In this document: in pieces, positions 61,442 to 63,380 of the stretch
Layout: every line of letters starts with the position of its first letter
Position numbering within the stretch: the first letter of the stretch is position 1
NCBI GenBank assembly: GCA_019638615.1
Contig: JAHBTL010000043.1
Location: 1-63,380, forward strand
Direction of reading: 5' to 3'
Source of the DNA: Chitinophagaceae bacterium
GTDB lineage: Bacteria; Bacteroidota; Bacteroidia; Chitinophagales; Chitinophagaceae
DNA: 63,380 bases
Notes under the pieces: generated by a model
What the model was told of the DNA's origin: nothing
The model's input: the letters and a program-made list of their open reading frames with translations, nothing else
The model's database searches: none
Made by a program: the position numbers and the translations under genes

Positions 61442-63079
61442 CTACCGGGAAAAAAACTTTTCTCCATTCACATAAGTAGCGGTCACCTGTGTTCTTAAAA
61501 TCTGCAAAGGATCGCATTGCATGATGTCGGTATCAGTGATGACAAAGTCTGCTGTTTTTCCTTTTTCGATGCTTCCTTTTTCCTGTTCTTCAAAATTTCC
61601 CTTTGCGGCCCAAATAGTCATTCCCCGCAAGGCCTCTTCCCTGCCAAGCGCATTCCGCGGTTCAAAACCACCCTCCGGATAGCCCGATGCATCTTTTCTT
61701 ACAACTGCCGCGTAAAATGTTTTAAAGGGACTGATATCTTCCACAGGAAAATCAGTGCCCAATACGATCCAGTTGTTTTGCTGCAGCAGGCGTTTGAAAG
61801 CGTACGCGTTCTTAATTCTTTCCCCGCCTAAGCGATCTCCGGCCCAGTACATATCCGAAGTAGCGTGTGTAGGTTGCACAGAGGGAATAATATTGTACTC
61901 TTTAAAAAAATGTACATCGCCGCTATCTACTACCTGCGCATGTTCAACCCTCCACCGGCGATCATTTCCCCTGCTCAACAATGCCGCGTACTGCTCAAGT
62001 ATCATACGGTTGGCCGAATCGCCGATAGCGTGTGTGCATGCCTGAAAGTTCAACTGAAGAATTTGCCGCAATGCCTTTGTATAATGACTTACACTATCCA
62101 GTAAAAATCCGCTCCAGCCCGGCTTATCGTTATAGGGTTGCAACAAACATGCGCCGCGCGATCCAAGCGCACCGTCGGCAAACAACTTGAATCCTGCTAT
62201 ATGTATCCGTTCCGCTGTGTATGGACCTTTCCGAAGATAATGCGCATAATTCCCGGGATCGTCAGACAACATGATGGTCAACCTCATTCTCAGCTTATTC
62301 TCTCTTTGCAAACGCTCCAGGAAATCTACCTGCTTTTTAACTAAGCCGCAGTCCGTAATTCCGGTTAGCCCCACGGCAAAGCAGTTCCTTTCCGCAAGCA
62401 AAAAAACATCTTCCAGTGAATCCTCCGCAGGCTCGGGAATCATTGCACTTACCCTTGCTATTGCATTATCGATCAAAATACCGGTAAGCTTTTTATTTTT
62501 TGTTTCGATCAACCCACCCTGCACTGTATCCCCCGACTTAATATGCGCTTTATTAAGCGCCGCTTCGTTGGCTATTGCCGCATGCCCGTCGATGCGGGAG
62601 AGCAATACAGGATTTTGAGGAAAATTTTTGTCAAGCAGCTCTTTACCGGGAAATACTTTATCTACCCAATCATTCTGATCCCACCCATTGCCCACAATCC
62701 ACTCCCCTGCCTGCACTCTTTGTTTTTCTGCAAATGCCTGTATACGGGCTATGCATTCATCCCAGCTTTTAGTACCTACCAGGTTTACCTCCTGTAACGA
62801 CATGGCATAGCCGTAAAAGTGGGCATGCCCGTCAATAAACCCGGGATATATTGTTTGCTGTTGTGCATTCAACACGCTGTCTGCAGTATAATGATCCAGT
62901 ATCTGATCATTGGATCCAACATCTTCTATTTTTCCATCTTTTACCGCAAAAGCCTGAGCGATTGTAAATAAGCTGTCCACCGAATACACAGTACCGTTAT
63001 GCACTATCAGATCAACCTGCATTTTACTCTTGCAGGATAATACGGCAAAGACCCAGAACAGCCATTTTAATTTTTTCAT
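61442..63079 (-). CDS. Secreted amidohydrolase lipoprotein (YtcJ-like)
   Basis: The ATG at 63079 gives MKKLKWLFWVFAVLSC, a lipoprotein signal with Cys16; the longer frame adds nine Phe-rich residues. The 545-residue product is an amidohydrolase of the PF07969 type: YPGFIDGHAHFYGYA supplies the metal HxH, DGHAAIANEAALN, FADGALGSRGACL, THAIGDSANRMIL, WRVEHAQVV and LGTDFPVEDISPF supply the rest. The family hydrolyses cyclic amides or amines; the YtcJ branch is not defined biochemically. It is monocistronic. Confidence 0.93.
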   Translation of the reverse strand: MKKLKWLFWVFAVLSCKSKMQVDLIVHNGTVYSVDSLFTIAQAFAVKDGKIEDVGSNDQILDHYTADSVLNAQQQTIYPGFIDGHAHFYGYAMSLQEVNLVGTKSWDECIARIQAFAEKQRVQAGEWIVGNGWDQNDWVDKVFPGKELLDKNFPQNPVLLSRIDGHAAIANEAALNKAHIKSGDTVQGGLIETKNKKLTGILIDNAIARVSAMIPEPAEDSLEDVFLLAERNCFAVGLTGITDCGLVKKQVDFLERLQRENKLRMRLTIMLSDDPGNYAHYLRKGPYTAERIHIAGFKLFADGALGSRGACLLQPYNDKPGWSGFLLDSVSHYTKALRQILQLNFQACTHAIGDSANRMILEQYAALLSRGNDRRWRVEHAQVVDSGDVHFFKEYNIIPSVQPTHATSDMYWAGDRLGGERIKNAYAFKRLLQQNNWIVLGTDFPVEDISPFKTFYAAVVRKDASGYPEGGFEPRNALGREEALRGMTIWAAKGNFEEQEKGSIEKGKTADFVITDTDIMQCDPLQILRTQVTATYVNGEKFFSR

Positions 63080-63154
63080 AAAAAAGAAATTAAACAACCT
63101 CCACAATTTAAAGAAACTGTTTATGCCGCAATTGCAAATAGTTTCAAAAACGCG

Positions 63155-63296
63155 TATTTACCTTCGGTTACGCATTTAAATCAATACAACTTGTGGGAGG
63201 GATGCCACATACATATTTGGTTTTACAACCAGCGCAAAACAAAATATCCCATTACTCAACCTCTCACAGTCATTACGATCCCAACCGAAGGTCGGG
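63155..63296 (+). repeat. Dispersed repeat, copy B
   Basis: This copy aligns with 291-455 in the same orientation but lacks about 20 bases (CTCTCCCGCCATAATTATG region) present in copy A. It lies downstream of the amidohydrolase start in a non-coding tail (63107-63380) where no gene is seen. Confidence 0.75.
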
Positions 63297-63380
63297 AAAA
63301 GCAATCCGCCTGGATATGCATCTTTCAAACTGCGGATCTGCCACGATATGCTTTTAATTCAATGCAACACATGGGCGGTC

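Overview
The window looks like a chromosomal segment of a Bacteroidota bacterium, most likely a member of the Chitinophagaceae or a near relative. The evidence is a SusC/SusD pair, a protein with a type IX secretion (T9SS) sorting tail, many lipoproteins, promoter-like TAnnTTTG elements, a Bacteroidota-style FtsL, and an enlarged MraY. The MurE has the DNPR motif, which predicts meso-diaminopimelate peptidoglycan. No rRNA, tRNA, CRISPR array, plasmid or phage genes were recognised.

Region 1 (1-8.1 kb) is partly decayed. A dispersed repeat with copies at both ends of the window (about 291-478 and 63155-63296) also has partial copies touching a truncated Mg2+ P-type ATPase (1605-2159) and a truncated, frameshifted peptide deformylase (3803-4106). 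Further remnants are a VOC/glyoxalase gene, a TlpA-like N-terminus and the first ~46 codons of a CRISPR cas4. Intact genes in between encode a lipoprotein, a Lys/Ala-rich histone H1-like protein, a DCC-family protein, an FAD oxidoreductase, a HEAT/AlkD-like protein, a DinB-like protein and an FMN split-barrel stress protein.

Region 2 (8.1-17.6 kb) holds two paralogous ZU5 lipoproteins, a T9SS-exported surface protein, a large propeller-type sensor kinase and its LuxR-type response regulator. An identical 17-bp box lies 46-50 bp before all three surface-protein genes, and a weaker version lies before the regulator gene. This is the best candidate for an undescribed regulatory and surface module. 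A 106-bp MITE-like element sits between the second and third genes.

Region 3 (17.7-38 kb) is about glycans and oxidation. It contains SusD and SusC on the minus strand, then on the plus strand a DinB protein, a five-bladed-propeller glycosidase, a GH78 alpha-L-rhamnosidase and two lipoproteins of the propeller plus HEAT plus cytochrome-c (PVC-type) architecture. A Cof-type phosphatase, an esterase and a YdcF-like protein are also here. Two non-coding mobile-like elements (24074-24297, 32631-32968) lie in the gaps.

Region 4 (38-63 kb) starts with a TonB-dependent receptor, an LRR protein, a DUF2807 lipoprotein and a TIGR01777 epimerase. Then comes the division and cell-wall (dcw) cluster, read on the minus strand from mraZ: mraZ, rsmH, ftsL, ftsI, murE, mraY, murD, ftsW, murG, murC, ftsQ, ftsA, ftsZ. 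murF, murB and ddl are not in it. The gap between mraZ and the divergent queA holds a MraZ-operator-like pair and three DnaA-box-like sites. Several gaps, some inside the dcw cluster, are filled with arrays of short degenerate words. An amidohydrolase lipoprotein closes the window.
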